64,000 bases of DNA from a virus. The stretch covers positions 1 to 64,000 of IMG/VR virus record IMGVR_UViG_3300025626_000015. One strand, given 5' to 3'. The notes under the pieces were generated by a model that saw nothing but the letters and a program-made list of their open reading frames with translations, did not search any database and had not been told where the DNA came from. Each line of letters begins with the position of its first letter. Position 1 is the stretch's first letter. Below are positions 13,351 through 20,517 of this stretch, one piece after another. Position numbers and translations under genes: made by a program.

Positions 13351-13652
13351 TGGCTAGACCAAAATTACCAGAAATAGACAAATTAAAGAAAAGAGTCAGG
13401 AAAAGATATCCTGGCTCTTATTGTGTGCAAGATTCATTAGGTGAATACTACATAACGTGGAATGAAACTAATTTAAATGAAACATTTTTATTAGATAATA
13501 CATCTACTGAAATAAAAGCATGGGAACAAGCTAGTATAACCGCTAAACACGAACAGCATATAAATCGTACACATCCTTTAAAAGCATTAATGTCTCAAGA
13601 ACAAAAGAATTTAAATAAAGAACGTATAACAAAAAGAATAAGAAAATTATGA
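13350..13652 (+). CDS. hypothetical basic protein (100 aa)
   Basis: Unrecognised, strongly basic protein (KLKKRVRKRYPGSYCVQD at the start; KERITKRIRKL at the end). The centre has a strand pair (GEYYITWNE) and a helical stretch (STEIKAWEQASITAKHEQHI). The basic ends would suit nucleic acid binding, but no known motif is visible. It is translationally coupled on both sides (TAATG before it, ATGATAG after it). Probably a cytoplasmic accessory protein. Confidence 0.65.
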   Translation: MARPKLPEIDKLKKRVRKRYPGSYCVQDSLGEYYITWNETNLNETFLLDNTSTEIKAWEQASITAKHEQHINRTHPLKALMSQEQKNLNKERITKRIRKL

Positions 13653-14044
13653 TAGTAAAAAGCGTAAATAACTCATGGGCCATTCCAGATTCAATGGTAG
13701 AACGATATGGCAAAACGTGGGCCAATATTGATTTTGAAGTAAATCCTAGATTATCAAACTATGCATTATATAATGATCCTATGAATACAATTGTAGGTCA
13801 ATTATGCTTAAATGGTAAGAAATTAGATGCATCAATGAAACAGTTAAGAACATTGAAAACAGTATTGGAACATGTATTAGTAGATATTAAACTTTTACAT
13901 GGAAATACCAATAGTTCAATTGATGTTCCGGTATTAAATAATACATTTTATTTGAAGTCTAGAGAAATTACTAGATTATATGAAACAATTGAAGATTCTA
14001 TCAATACAATTAATAAATCTTATAAGTTAGGATTATATTTATAA
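13649..14044 (+). CDS. hypothetical protein (131 aa)
   Basis: Unrecognised. The N-terminal 40 residues (NNSWAIPDSMVERYGKTWAN) are followed by a helical region (GKKLDASMKQLRTLKTVLEH) and a final helix (SREITRLYETIEDSINTINK). The protein lacks cysteine clusters, signal or membrane segments. It overlaps the preceding gene by 4 bases (ATGA-type coupling) and closes the short coupled series that begins at 12857. The helical hairpin near the C-terminus may mediate oligomerisation. Confidence 0.65.
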   Translation: MIVKSVNNSWAIPDSMVERYGKTWANIDFEVNPRLSNYALYNDPMNTIVGQLCLNGKKLDASMKQLRTLKTVLEHVLVDIKLLHGNTNSSIDVPVLNNTFYLKSREITRLYETIEDSINTINKSYKLGLYL

Positions 14045-14056
14045 TAAAATAGTAAT

Positions 14057-14221
14057 ATGAAAACATTTAAATATTTTTTTTTATCAGACACAAATAAAGA
14101 ACCTATAGGAAATGTAACTGCTAATGATTTACAAGAAGCTTATATTAAAGCGTCGTATATTAAAAAATTAGCTCCAATGCATTTCAAAGAATTGTTTAAA
14201 ATAGAAGAAATTAATGAATAG
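14057..14221 (+). CDS. small hypothetical protein (54 aa)
   Basis: A 54-codon frame: MKTFKYFFLSDTNKEPIGNV, then TANDLQEAYIKASYIKKLAP. The pattern is an initial strand followed by a helix that begins after a turn. This is similar in layout to small phage proteins of the DUF4494 type, but not close enough to name. It overlaps the next gene by 8 bases, which suggests coupling. Evidence is the open frame, the overlap and protein-like composition. Confidence 0.5.
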   Translation: MKTFKYFFLSDTNKEPIGNVTANDLQEAYIKASYIKKLAPMHFKELFKIEEINE

Positions 14222-14645
14222 TCATCTAGATGCCATAGAAGTTCAGTTACCAGAATTTAACTTTTTTCAACAGCTAACTAGCAACGAAAAATTTTTATAT
14301 TTAACTGAAATATATGATTTAGAGACAAGAAAAAATTCTGATATAGATATAACAGAGAATCTTCAAACATTTTTTGATGACATAACTGAATTACAGCAAT
14401 ATGATGTATTAAATACAGGCGGTGAAGAATTTGATAAAGTTGATGTTTTAGTTGACAATGAAAATTTAGTACTAGAATCAAATAGTTTAAGTGCGGTTAG
14501 GCAAATTAAAAATAGATTCATGGATGAAGGATATGTTTTAGCAAGAGATTCTGAAATAGAAAAAATGTTTAAGAAAAATAAAATAACACGATATTTACGT
14601 GTTTATAAAATTATAGGACGAGTTTTTCATTTGTGCTATAATTAA
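14214..14645 (+). CDS. hypothetical acidic protein (143 aa)
   Basis: Unrecognised. Acidic N-terminal two thirds (LPEFNFFQQLTSNEKFLYLT, EIYDLETRKNSDIDITENLQ) with many Asp/Glu, then a basic C-terminal helix and strand (VRQIKNRFMDEGYVLARDSE, MFKKNKITRYLRVYKIIGRV). No signal or membrane part. It is the last gene before a small terminator-like hairpin at 14656-14682 and the separately controlled Hsp20 gene, so it ends this operon. Confidence 0.65.
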   Translation: MNSHLDAIEVQLPEFNFFQQLTSNEKFLYLTEIYDLETRKNSDIDITENLQTFFDDITELQQYDVLNTGGEEFDKVDVLVDNENLVLESNSLSAVRQIKNRFMDEGYVLARDSEIEKMFKKNKITRYLRVYKIIGRVFHLCYN

Positions 14646-14655
14646 TAATATAAGC

Positions 14656-14682
14656 ATTGAGTCACGGTAGGTCTCAATTTTT
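14656..14682 (+). terminator. weak rho-independent terminator
   Basis: ATTGAG (14656-14661) pairs with CTCAAT (14673-14678) across an 11-base loop and runs into TTTTT. It separates the operon ending at 14645 from hsp20. Confidence 0.5.
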
Positions 14683-14729
14683 ATAAAATTTAAATTTAAC
14701 AACGGTTAGCTAATGCAACCAAAAAACAC

Positions 14730-14736
14730 AGGAGGT
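14730..14736 (+). promoter_or_regulatory. strong Shine-Dalgarno AGGAGGT
   Basis: A full AGGAGG, 6 bases before the ATG of hsp20. This is unusual here, where most starts have at best AAGGA. Confidence 0.8.
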
Positions 14737-14741
14737 TTAAA

Positions 14742-15155
14742 ATGACACATTTTAAAGAAACACTATTATTCAACGATTTCGATTTAGTTTGGAAAAACTT
14801 TTTCGATCACAAATCATCTTTTTTACCGGTAACATCAAATAAAATGAATTATCCAGTTGATATATTTTCAACTGATAATGGAATACGATTTGAAATTGCT
14901 GCAGTAGGTAAAGACAAATCAGATATTGAAATTTTAACTGAAGGAGAGACGTTAAGAATTCGATATGACAAAGAATCAGATCCAAAGCGTGAATTTATTC
15001 ACAAAGGAATTGCTAAACGGGCTTTTGATTTTGCTTGGAAAATATCTAAAGAATTAGATTTAACAAAAGCAAATGCTACAATGGATAAAGGATTGTTATC
15101 AATTGATATTCCATATGCTAAGGATAGAGCACCAAAGCGATTAACAATAAAATAA
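14742..15155 (+). CDS. Hsp20 family small heat shock protein
   Basis: 137 residues forming an alpha-crystallin (Hsp20) domain. The core beta sandwich begins at MNYPVDIFSTDNGIRFEIAA, continues with VGKDKSDIEILTEGETLRIR, and ends with NATMDKGLLSIDIPYAKDRA and the C-terminal PKRLTIK, where an I/L-x-I-type anchoring motif is expected. Hsp20 proteins are ATP-independent holdases, and homologues are a hallmark of T4-like marine phages, where they are expressed during virion production. It has the strongest Shine-Dalgarno site in the window and follows a terminator, so it is separately regulated. Confident. Confidence 0.9.
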   Translation: MTHFKETLLFNDFDLVWKNFFDHKSSFLPVTSNKMNYPVDIFSTDNGIRFEIAAVGKDKSDIEILTEGETLRIRYDKESDPKREFIHKGIAKRAFDFAWKISKELDLTKANATMDKGLLSIDIPYAKDRAPKRLTIK

Positions 15156-15160
15156 GTTAC

Positions 15161-15364
15161 ATGAGACCTACCAACTCAATATATATTCCACCAACAATTG
15201 AATTTCAACATAAACGATTTAATGTAAAACGTCTTGTAAAAGATGATCCAAATGAAAATATAGAATATTGGAAAAACATTATAGAACATGATACCGTTTT
15301 ACGTAAAGATGGTTATTTATGGTTTTTAATTGAAATAACACCTGTTGAAATAATTGAAGAATGA
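15161..15364 (+). CDS. small hypothetical protein (67 aa)
   Basis: Unrecognised 67-residue protein: NSIYIPPTIEFQHKRFNVKR, LVKDDPNENIEYWKNIIEHD, then GYLWFLIEITPVEIIEE. It reads as strand-helix-strand with an aromatic-rich end. The start is 5 bases after hsp20, and the last bases (GAATGA) overlap the next ATG by 4 bases. Probably part of an hsp20 operon. No function is proposed. Confidence 0.6.
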   Translation: MRPTNSIYIPPTIEFQHKRFNVKRLVKDDPNENIEYWKNIIEHDTVLRKDGYLWFLIEITPVEIIEE

Positions 15365-15861
15365 AAAAAAAGAAATTACCAAAATATATTCAACAAATAT
15401 TTACAAAACCACAATTTAAAAAAGACGATCTTGTTAAATATGAATTTCTAGGAGACTCTGGATGGGGAATTGTTAAAAAGATAATAAATGCAAATGATAA
15501 AATTACTTACATGGTTAAAGGAAATGGTTACACGTATCCGTGCGGCATTCAAATCAAAGAATACAGCAGTTACTACGCCGGATCCATCGATTTCGAAACT
15601 TCAAAAGCTAGATCAAATAATGCAACAGCCGGCGATGCAGAAATTAAAAAACGAATTAACAATTCAACAAGGAAACGAGTTTCTGGATTTAATAGCAACA
15701 CAATATCAGATACAGGATCTGGATATGGGACAACGATTCGTTCTAGGAATGGCAATGAACAACACATTGGATCAGATTCAAAAAGCAAAAAATCAAATAA
15801 ATCAAGTGCATTAGACAAAGAAATTGATAAACAACGTAATTTTTTGCGCAAATTTTCATAA
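15361..15861 (+). CDS. hypothetical protein with SH3-like N-terminal domain
   Basis: 166 residues. Residues 1-75 look like a genuine SH3-like beta barrel: FKKDDLVKYEFLGDSGWGIV, ITYMVKGNGYTYPCGIQIKE, YYAGSIDFE. From about residue 80 the sequence becomes a polar Ser/Asn/Lys/Arg-rich, disordered-looking tail that shares its DNA with the nested frame 15488-15814 in another phase. The final 17 residues (ALDKEIDKQRNFLRKFS) again look structured. The gene is coupled to 15161-15364 by overlap. The barrel is plausible. Whether the tail is real depends on the overlapping frame. Confidence 0.6.
   Translation: MKKKKLPKYIQQIFTKPQFKKDDLVKYEFLGDSGWGIVKKIINANDKITYMVKGNGYTYPCGIQIKEYSSYYAGSIDFETSKARSNNATAGDAEIKKRINNSTRKRVSGFNSNTISDTGSGYGTTIRSRNGNEQHIGSDSKSKKSNKSSALDKEIDKQRNFLRKFS
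15488..15814 (+). CDS. overlapping ORF nested in 15361-15861
   Basis: A 108-codon frame wholly inside the previous gene, +1 phase. From about residue 24 its product looks more like a folded protein than the host frame does: ISKLQKLDQIMQQPAMQKLK, NEFLDLIATQYQIQDLDMGQ, RFVLGMAMNNTLDQIQKAKN. It is a helical, Leu/Met/Gln-rich sequence with amphipathic spacing. The start is uncertain (ATG 15488 or 15494). It is either an overprinted gene, an independent gene whose neighbour's tail is extended by chance, or the second half of a frameshifted protein. Confidence 0.45.
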   Translation: MQMIKLLTWLKEMVTRIRAAFKSKNTAVTTPDPSISKLQKLDQIMQQPAMQKLKNELTIQQGNEFLDLIATQYQIQDLDMGQRFVLGMAMNNTLDQIQKAKNQINQVH

Positions 15862-15866
15862 TACAA

Positions 15867-15874
15867 TATTTATA
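15867..15874 (+). promoter_or_regulatory. TATTTATA element
   Basis: Exact copy 24 bases before the ATG at 15899. AAAGAAAGG follows as a weak ribosome site. Confidence 0.55.
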
Positions 15875-15898
15875 TAAAACAAAAAGAAAGGTTATAAA

Positions 15899-16075
15899 AT
15901 GGCAAATTTTGTACACAAAGACGCGGTTAGAGACTTAATAGTTGATTCAGCTGATATAGTTAGATCAATGGGTAGAGCTATTGAAAATGGTCATATAGAC
16001 ACAAATTCAGCTCTAAATAATTTAGGTTCAGCTTTAAGAAAACTAGAAGCTGCTGCAGAATATTTAAGAAAATAA
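15899..16075 (+). CDS. small helical protein (58 aa)
   Basis: A 58-codon frame: MANFVHKDAVRDLIVDSADI, VRSMGRAIENGHIDTNSALN, NLGSALRKLEAAAEYLRK. It is entirely helical and resembles a two-helix bundle. It has its own TATTTATA element, and its stop overlaps the next start by one base (TAATG), so it is translationally coupled to the membrane protein at 16075. No family is recognised. Evidence is strong for a real gene, and the function is unknown. Confidence 0.65.
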   Translation: MANFVHKDAVRDLIVDSADIVRSMGRAIENGHIDTNSALNNLGSALRKLEAAAEYLRK

Positions 16076-17121
16076 TGAAACGTGGATTTCCGTATTTAGT
16101 ATTTATATCAGCAATAGCATTAGCTTCAAGCGCTGCATATTATAGTGTATACGGAATTAGTAAATTATTTTCTGCACAAGCAGTAGCAGTAGCCATAATG
16201 GCTGGGACTTTAGAAGTTTCTAAATTAATTGCTGCTACTTATTTACATCGTTATTGGAAAAAAATTAATTTTTTATTTAAATTATATTTAACGTCAGCTG
16301 TATTAATATTAATGCTAATAACATCTATAGGTATATATGGATTTTTAACAGCATCATATCAAACAACTGCGAATGAATTATTTGTAATGGATAAACAAAT
16401 ATCTGTTATAGAAATGAAAAAATCTAGATATAATGAACAACTAAATGGATATACCTCTGAAAAAACACAATTAGCAAGTTCTATTACAGAATTAACAAAG
16501 GGTTTATCTAATAATAAGGTTCAATGGAGAGATAAAGAAACTGGCCAAATTATTACATCTACTTCAAGTAAAACAAGAAAAGTATTACAAAGTCAATTAA
16601 ATGACTTTAAAACACAAAGAGATAAAGTATCGTTGAAAATTGAAAATCTTACCGACTCAGTGACTAAATTAGATTTACAAGTTTTAGATCTCCAATCTAA
16701 TTCAGAAGTGGCTAATGAAATTGGACCTTTAAAATATGTTTCTGAATTATTAGATAGGCCTATGAATCAAGTAGTAAATTGGTTTATATTAATTTTCATA
16801 TTTGTATTTGATCCATTAGCAGTAGTGTTATTAATTGCAGCTAATAAAGCTTTTGATATTTTAACTCCAGATACAAAAGAAAATATATATGGAGAACAAG
16901 TTATAAAAAATAATAATCCGGAAGCATTTAGGCCTCCACATCCAAGTGATGCAGTTGATATCGATAATATAAAATCATCTGCAGAAATTGATTCATATAA
17001 AATATGGAATGAAGATGAATCAGATAAACGTATGGATATAATTGCCCAAAATGGAAATGATGGATTACATTACAAGGATACGGAAACACCTCGTCCAGGA
17101 AAAACAAAAGTTATATCATGA
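16075..17121 (+). CDS. membrane protein with periplasmic/cytoplasmic coiled coil
   Basis: 348 residues. Hydrophobic segments lie at about residues 5-24, 32-55, 68-93 and 236-260. A long coiled coil between the third and fourth (about 100-215: VIEMKKSRYNEQLNGYTSEK, QLNDFKTQRDKVSLKIENLT) would form a stalk. The C-terminal 90 residues are polar and acidic. No family is recognised. The architecture suggests an envelope-anchored scaffold, perhaps affecting the host membrane, superinfection or lysis timing. It is coupled to the small genes on both sides (TAATG and ATGA). Confidence 0.65.
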   Translation: MKRGFPYLVFISAIALASSAAYYSVYGISKLFSAQAVAVAIMAGTLEVSKLIAATYLHRYWKKINFLFKLYLTSAVLILMLITSIGIYGFLTASYQTTANELFVMDKQISVIEMKKSRYNEQLNGYTSEKTQLASSITELTKGLSNNKVQWRDKETGQIITSTSSKTRKVLQSQLNDFKTQRDKVSLKIENLTDSVTKLDLQVLDLQSNSEVANEIGPLKYVSELLDRPMNQVVNWFILIFIFVFDPLAVVLLIAANKAFDILTPDTKENIYGEQVIKNNNPEAFRPPHPSDAVDIDNIKSSAEIDSYKIWNEDESDKRMDIIAQNGNDGLHYKDTETPRPGKTKVIS

Positions 17122-17276
17122 GAAAATTAATTAAAAAAAGTACAGCAACTAAAAAATTACAATGTAGATGCAAAAATTGTACTAATATAGTAGAAGTTGC
17201 TTCTACATCATTATCAGTTGTATGCTCTTCTTGCACATTTAAAATGGCAGAAGGTATATTGGAATATTCCAAATAA
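17118..17276 (+). CDS. small zinc-ribbon protein (52 aa)
   Basis: A 52-codon frame with Cys residues arranged as CRCKNC (16-21) and CSSC (36-39), a likely zinc ribbon, preceded by a basic N-terminus (MRKLIKKSTATKKLQ). It starts in the ATGA overlap of the membrane protein gene. The fold is reminiscent of the small zinc-ribbon protein at 6992. Probably a nucleic acid or protein-binding adapter. The role is unknown. Confidence 0.6.
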   Translation: MRKLIKKSTATKKLQCRCKNCTNIVEVASTSLSVVCSSCTFKMAEGILEYSK

Positions 17277-17299
17277 TTTATTATAATAAATAAAAAGTT

Positions 17300-18076
17300 A
17301 TGTTAGAAGCAGAAAAAATTAAATCAAACTGGGATGAATATAGAAATAGAGTTAATACTTTATTTCCGGATAGAGCAGAAAAATTAAATAAATTATATGA
17401 TGAGTATGAAGACAGAATCGTAATGATGCCAGCTTCTTCTGTTGCTCATTATCATAATGCATTCGCAGGAGGATATATTGATCACGTACTTAGAGTCATG
17501 GATTGTACAGAAAAATTGTATAATTCTTGGGAAAGTATGGGATCTGATATGTCTGGATATGAGTATAACGAAATGATGTTTGCTGCAATGCATCATGATT
17601 TAGGGAAATGCGGATTTCCAGGAAAAGGAAGAGAAGTATATCAAGTTGAAACATCGGATTGGCATAGAAAAAATATGGGAAGGATGTATAAGCATAATGA
17701 AAATATTCCTTTCACAATGGTACCAGATCTTTCAATATATTTACTTCAAAAATATCAAGTTCAAATGTCTTGGAATGAATATCAGGCTATTAGAATACAT
17801 GATGGTATATATGACGATGCTAATAAACCATATTTTATTGCAAGATCAGCACAAGCTAAACTAAAAACTAATTTACCTTTATTATTACATCATGCAGATC
17901 ATATGGCATCTCAAATAGAATATGAAAGATGGAGATCTCATAAAAATAACTCACCTAATCCAATTAGTTCTAAAACGAAAGCTACTAAAAAAACAGCTAT
18001 TAAAAATTTAGCAGAACAAAATCCGGATATTGATAAATCAATTACAGACATATTTAAAACTTTTGGAGACTCATGA
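17300..18076 (+). CDS. HD-domain phosphohydrolase
   Basis: 258 residues with HD superfamily metal-binding motifs: AGGYIDHVLRVM (His62), MHHDLGKCG (His98, His99, Asp100), and a later LLLHHADHMAS, where the last conserved Asp/His are expected. HD proteins hydrolyse phosphate esters of nucleotides such as dNTPs, ppGpp or cyclic nucleotides, and T4-like marine phages often carry one. The substrate cannot be told from sequence. The C-terminus (SKTKATKKTAIKNLAEQNPD) is basic. It overlaps the next gene by 4 bases and precedes the late sigma gene by one gene. Domain call confident. Confidence 0.8.
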   Translation: MLEAEKIKSNWDEYRNRVNTLFPDRAEKLNKLYDEYEDRIVMMPASSVAHYHNAFAGGYIDHVLRVMDCTEKLYNSWESMGSDMSGYEYNEMMFAAMHHDLGKCGFPGKGREVYQVETSDWHRKNMGRMYKHNENIPFTMVPDLSIYLLQKYQVQMSWNEYQAIRIHDGIYDDANKPYFIARSAQAKLKTNLPLLLHHADHMASQIEYERWRSHKNNSPNPISSKTKATKKTAIKNLAEQNPDIDKSITDIFKTFGDS

Positions 18077-18366
18077 TTACAATTATTTTTTTCATATTAG
18101 TATCAGGTATTGCTGCATATTTTATATATAGAGCATATACATTAGCTGGTGAATTATCAGATCAAGAAGATTATATAAATGAATTAGAAGATTATTCTCA
18201 ATATATGTATAATCAAATTGAAGCTTCATATAATCAATTAAAAAGAATTGATAGCAGAGGATCGTTTGAATCTGACGACGAAGCTGGAACAGTATTTGAA
18301 CAATTAAAACAAGTAATAACAAATTTACAGAAAGAATTTAATGCCGAGAAAAAAGAAAGCAAGTAA
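18073..18366 (+). CDS. single-pass membrane protein with coiled coil
   Basis: 97 residues: an N-terminal membrane segment (ITIIFFILVSGIAAYFIYRA, residues 2-21) followed by an acidic coiled coil (DQEDYINELEDYSQYMYNQI, then FEQLKQVITNLQKEFNAEKK). Probably anchored in the inner membrane with the coil in the cytoplasm. It overlaps the HD gene by 4 bases and the late sigma gene by 26 bases, so all three are co-translated. Homologous small proteins sit near gp55 in other T4-like marine phages as far as I recall. Function unknown. Confidence 0.65.
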   Translation: MITIIFFILVSGIAAYFIYRAYTLAGELSDQEDYINELEDYSQYMYNQIEASYNQLKRIDSRGSFESDDEAGTVFEQLKQVITNLQKEFNAEKKESK

Positions 18367-19042
18367 CCGTTATTGGACTAAAGTAACTGAATATTCAGTA
18401 GCTGCTTATAATCGTTGCAATGATCAACAAATACTAAAAGAAAAAATTTACAGAAGATTTATATATCCTGCTTTTATGAAATTAGCAGAAAATCTTATTA
18501 ATAAAATGAAACCAGATTATATAGACTCATCTTTTAAAGATTTACAAACAGATCTGGTTACATATTTAACAATGAGATTAGATAAGTTTAATCCCAATGC
18601 AGGTAAAGCATATTCATATTATACAAGAACTTCATTTAATTATTTAATTGCAGAAAATCAAAAAGCATATGCAAAATTAAAAAAAGAATCAGAGCCTATT
18701 GACATAGACGAAGAAAGAAATATACCGACTGAAATGCATAATAATGAAATGCAAGAAGTATTACACTATTTTATGAATGCTTATATTGAATATTGTTATG
18801 ATAATATTAACAGTATATTTACTAATCAGTCTGATATACATGTAGCAGATTCTATATTACATTTATTTGAAAATCGAGAAAATATAGAGCAATATAACAA
18901 AAAAGCTTTATATGTCTTTATACGTGAGCGTACGGGCCTACAAACTAATAATATTACCAAGGTAATTAAAATATTAAAACATATATATAATTCTAAATTC
19001 AAGGAATACGAGCAAAATGAGTACATGAATTTACCCTTTTAA
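18341..19042 (+). CDS. gp55-like late-transcription sigma factor
   Basis: 233 residues. The core (about residues 45-110) resembles T4 gp55: INKMKPDYIDSSFKDLQTDL, VTYLTMRLDKFNPNAGKAYS, YYTRTSFNYLIAENQKAYAK. This is a minimal sigma region 2 with the FAYFT-like element YSYYTRTSFNYLI. In T4, gp55 with gp33 and the sliding clamp reads the late promoter TATAAATA. Here the repeated TATTTATA element upstream of the structural operons is the obvious candidate target. The extra C-terminal 100 residues are helical. It overlaps the previous gene by 26 bases. Family assignment is fairly confident. Promoter pairing is inferred. Confidence 0.75.
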   Translation: MPRKKKASNRYWTKVTEYSVAAYNRCNDQQILKEKIYRRFIYPAFMKLAENLINKMKPDYIDSSFKDLQTDLVTYLTMRLDKFNPNAGKAYSYYTRTSFNYLIAENQKAYAKLKKESEPIDIDEERNIPTEMHNNEMQEVLHYFMNAYIEYCYDNINSIFTNQSDIHVADSILHLFENRENIEQYNKKALYVFIRERTGLQTNNITKVIKILKHIYNSKFKEYEQNEYMNLPF

Positions 19043-19050
19043 TATTTATA
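19043..19050 (+). promoter_or_regulatory. TATTTATA element
   Basis: Exact copy 17 bases before the ATG at 19068, immediately after the late sigma gene, with AAAGGA between. It heads the baseplate operon. Confidence 0.6.
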
Positions 19051-19067
19051 TTTAAAGGAATCATATT

Positions 19068-19499
19068 ATGGATATTAAGGAAGAATTATTCAAAGGAGTC
19101 AGTTTTTCTGATTTAATGTCAAATGTTTATCATAACTCCAAGAAAAAAGATAGACAAATTAATCAATTAATTTCTCAATTGCAACCACTGATAAGAAATG
19201 CATCGGATGCTACTATAATAGTTCCGTTAATAAAAGAATATTTAGATGTATCGGTAAAAAATGATGATCATATAGTCAAATTAACTGCAATTACACAAAG
19301 ATACATTTCAACTACTCAAACAATATCCGGAGAGTCTTCTTTATTAAGTGAAGATGAAAAGAAAGAACTTCTAGGAATGGCTTCAAAAGATTTTGAAGAT
19401 GAGTTAACAGAAGAAATTGAAAAAATTGACGAAGAAGACAAAATACTTCAAAGCAAAATTCAAAAAGCAAAAGAATTAGTGGAGAAGAATAATGGCTAA
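19068..19499 (+). CDS. helical protein upstream of the tail spike gene (143 aa)
   Basis: Mostly helical: QINQLISQLQPLIRNASDAT, IIVPLIKEYLDVSVKNDDHI, VKLTAITQRYISTTQ, then an acidic coiled coil (KDFEDELTEEIEKIDEEDKI). It is a small conserved-looking protein at the head of the baseplate operon. Size and layout (helical domain then acidic coil) would be compatible with a small terminase subunit (T4 gp16), but position and sequence do not settle this. It overlaps the spike gene by 8 bases. Unassigned. Confidence 0.6.
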   Translation: MDIKEELFKGVSFSDLMSNVYHNSKKKDRQINQLISQLQPLIRNASDATIIVPLIKEYLDVSVKNDDHIVKLTAITQRYISTTQTISGESSLLSEDEKKELLGMASKDFEDELTEEIEKIDEEDKILQSKIQKAKELVEKNNG

Positions 19500-20505
19500 T
19501 CCATTTCGTGTTGTATTTGAAATAGCTGAAGTAATTGACGTAGAACAGATCCGTACCGGAGAAAATATACAAAATTTATATTCTGTTTCCGCTGAAATTT
19601 ATAATACTGGCACTGTGCAACATGATGTAAATGTTAGGCCGGCTTCAATATCTATGCAAACTCCTCCTACTGTAGGAGAAATGATTTTAATATTTAATGG
19701 TCCAAATCAATATAGTGGAAAAAAGAAAGTAGAATTACAATGGTATTATTTATGCACATTGCCAATTCAATCTTCTGTATATAAAAATGTATTACCAAGT
19801 ATAGAGTCATCAAATATTAATGATAATGTATTACCAAATAAAATAATTAATCCATTACAGTTATTTGCTGGAGATACATTAATTCAAGGAAGATTTGGTA
19901 ATTCAATACGATTAGGAAGTTCTTCAATACCAAAAGAAATTTCACAATATGAATTAGGATCAGAATCTTCATGGAAAGGTACTATTTCTTCGAATACACT
20001 AACTTCAGATCCAATTATAATATTATCAAATACTACAAATCATTCTACAGACTCAGAAGATCCGTACGGTAGAAAATATACAGTTGAAAATTTAGCTACA
20101 GATGTATCTTCTTTATATTTAACTACAACACAAAAAATTAATACCTTAACATTGAATAAAAATATCGATAAATCTGGAGGATATCTAGATTATAATAATT
20201 CTCAATTAATAGGAACAGCTGATAGAATTATTCTGAGTTCGAAAACAGATAATATAATATTAGATTCTTCAAATAGGATAAGTTTAAATGCTGATGAAAT
20301 ATTATTAGGATCCGAGGATGCGTCAGAACCAATGGTTCATGGTAATGAACTAATACAAATACTAACATTAATAATGAATTCAATTCAAGCTGGAACATTT
20401 GGAAGTGGAGCTATTTATTCATTACCTGCAGATACATCATCAATTCCTCAAGCTCGAGAAAAATTAAAAAAGTTAACAAGTTCAAAATATTATATGAAAA
20501 AATAG
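19492..20505 (+). CDS. gp5-like baseplate central spike protein, no lysozyme domain
   Basis: 337 residues. N-terminal OB-fold-like domain (about 1-115: FRVVFEIAEVIDVEQIRTGE ... PTVGEMILIFNGPNQYSGKK), as in T4 gp5 and gpV spikes. The stretch from about residue 195 onward carries repeated short strands typical of a spike beta-helix (ADRIILSSKTDNIILDSSNR, ISLNADEILLGS). The T4-type lysozyme insertion is absent. It would form the trimeric central spike that pierces the outer membrane. It sits directly upstream of gp25- and gp6-like genes, as expected for a baseplate operon. Moderately confident. Confidence 0.7.
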   Translation: MANPFRVVFEIAEVIDVEQIRTGENIQNLYSVSAEIYNTGTVQHDVNVRPASISMQTPPTVGEMILIFNGPNQYSGKKKVELQWYYLCTLPIQSSVYKNVLPSIESSNINDNVLPNKIINPLQLFAGDTLIQGRFGNSIRLGSSSIPKEISQYELGSESSWKGTISSNTLTSDPIIILSNTTNHSTDSEDPYGRKYTVENLATDVSSLYLTTTQKINTLTLNKNIDKSGGYLDYNNSQLIGTADRIILSSKTDNIILDSSNRISLNADEILLGSEDASEPMVHGNELIQILTLIMNSIQAGTFGSGAIYSLPADTSSIPQAREKLKKLTSSKYYMKK

Positions 20506-20517
20506 AAAGTTATAAAT

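Noticed and set aside
14640-14700. Possible tRNA or small RNA in the gap before hsp20
   Set aside because: Only a 6-bp hairpin with a T-run is present. No cloverleaf could be drawn, here or in the other gaps examined by eye.
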